NCBI GenBank assembly: GCA_963070105.1
Contig: OY718806.1
Coordinates: forward strand, 7,213,865-7,277,864
Origin: Litomosoides sigmodontis
Taxonomy: Eukaryota; Nematoda; Chromadorea; Rhabditida; Onchocercidae
Reading direction: 5' to 3'
Length of the DNA: 64,000 nucleotides
How positions within the stretch are numbered: position 1 is the stretch's first letter; every line of letters begins with the position of its first letter. This document shows, in pieces, positions 63,327-64,000 of this stretch. A program made the translations under genes and the position numbers. Under the pieces are notes generated by a model. It was given only the letters and a program-made list of their open reading frames with translations, searched no databases and was not told the DNA's origin.

Positions 63327-64000
63327 AAATCTCTTTTGAAACAAAAGTTTCATAGAAACAAGGATTGTGCTCACTTCTCATTTCAGGTAATTTTTTTCTT
63401 TCTGAGTCATCTGCAGAATGAAGTGCAGCTTGAATCTTCAAATAACACCTAATTCGATGGTCCACAAAGCATTCGGATGAGAAGGCTAATTTACATCAAG
63501 TTTTCCTTATCTCTTTTGATGTTTCACAATTCAGTGACAATGAAAACTGGGTGTTTTAATTTTTCCATAGGTGGAATGAAAAAATGTGTTAGGAAAACTT
63601 AATGTCTTTATGAAACAGACATCGCAACAGTCTCAACGTGATCCCACATATACGCACAAGTCCATATAATTTCGAATTTCACAAGCTATTTCCGGAAATT
63701 TACGGAGGCAATCACGTTGCGACCACATGATACACACAAGGAAAGGCAATTTATTACTTATTTACTACATCCTTTTGGTGTGTGCTAACGCATTGGTGAT
63801 TTGTTCTCACACATATCCCAACTCTTACAACGCGATTGGACACTTCCTACTCCATTTCTTTCATACATATCTTTGGCACCTGTTCTCGATAATCTGTCTG
63901 ATGTGGGAAAAGTATGTAAAGATCGTGGAAAAATCCACTGGTGACTTAACGATAAGATATTGGATTAAGCGATGTTTATCCCAAAGTTTACAAAAAATGG
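63327..64000. other. 3' flank of the PDXDC1-like gene
   Basis: Contains the alternative terminal exon at 63417-63452 (NEVQLESSNNT and stop after TCTGCAG) and then no recognised coding sequence to the window end. Confidence 0.5.

Overview
The window is nuclear DNA of a nematode, most likely a clade III (spirurid/filarial-type) parasite. This rests on small exons split by AT-rich introns, TTTCAG-type acceptors, frequent GTTAGT/GTAAGT donors, and a CaM kinase II that follows the nematode UNC-43 sequence pattern closely. All exon models were assembled by eye from reading frame, splice sites and phase. There was no transcript data and no database search.

Layout. 0-1.0 kb: 3' end of a plus-strand TGN38/TGOLN2-type membrane protein. 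1.9-3.4 kb: a decayed RBM34-like two-RRM gene (plus). 4.4-5.3 kb: minus-strand exons of unknown function, either the 3' part of the next gene or a gene of their own. 5.6-18.9 kb: an ephrin on the minus strand, whose signal-peptide exon lies about 12.4 kb from the rest. 19.8-23.2 kb: sparse, weakly supported exons. 23.7-25.9 kb: PGAP2 homologue (GPI-anchor lipid remodelling), plus strand. 25.9-36.4 kb: gene-poor DNA with microsatellites. 36.6-49.4 kb: CaMKII/unc-43 on the plus strand in 17 coding exons (521 codons), plus an extra hydrophobic first exon inside intron 11. 49.4-56.4 kb: gene-poor. 56.4-57.5 kb: small minus-strand gene with a signal peptide and a C-terminal membrane segment, not recognised. 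57.6-63.3 kb: PDXDC1 homologue (group II PLP-decarboxylase fold) on the plus strand in 17 exons, about 779 aa.

The genes do not form a pathway, but several touch the secretory and neuronal surface systems: an ephrin, a GPI-remodelling protein, a TGN cargo-type protein and CaMKII. The most interesting observations are an alphaKAP-like membrane-anchor exon nested in the CaMKII gene, two GC-AG introns that are needed for correct reading frames, an apparently catalytically dead PDXDC1, the RBM34 pseudogene, and several near-perfect fold-back hairpins inside introns.
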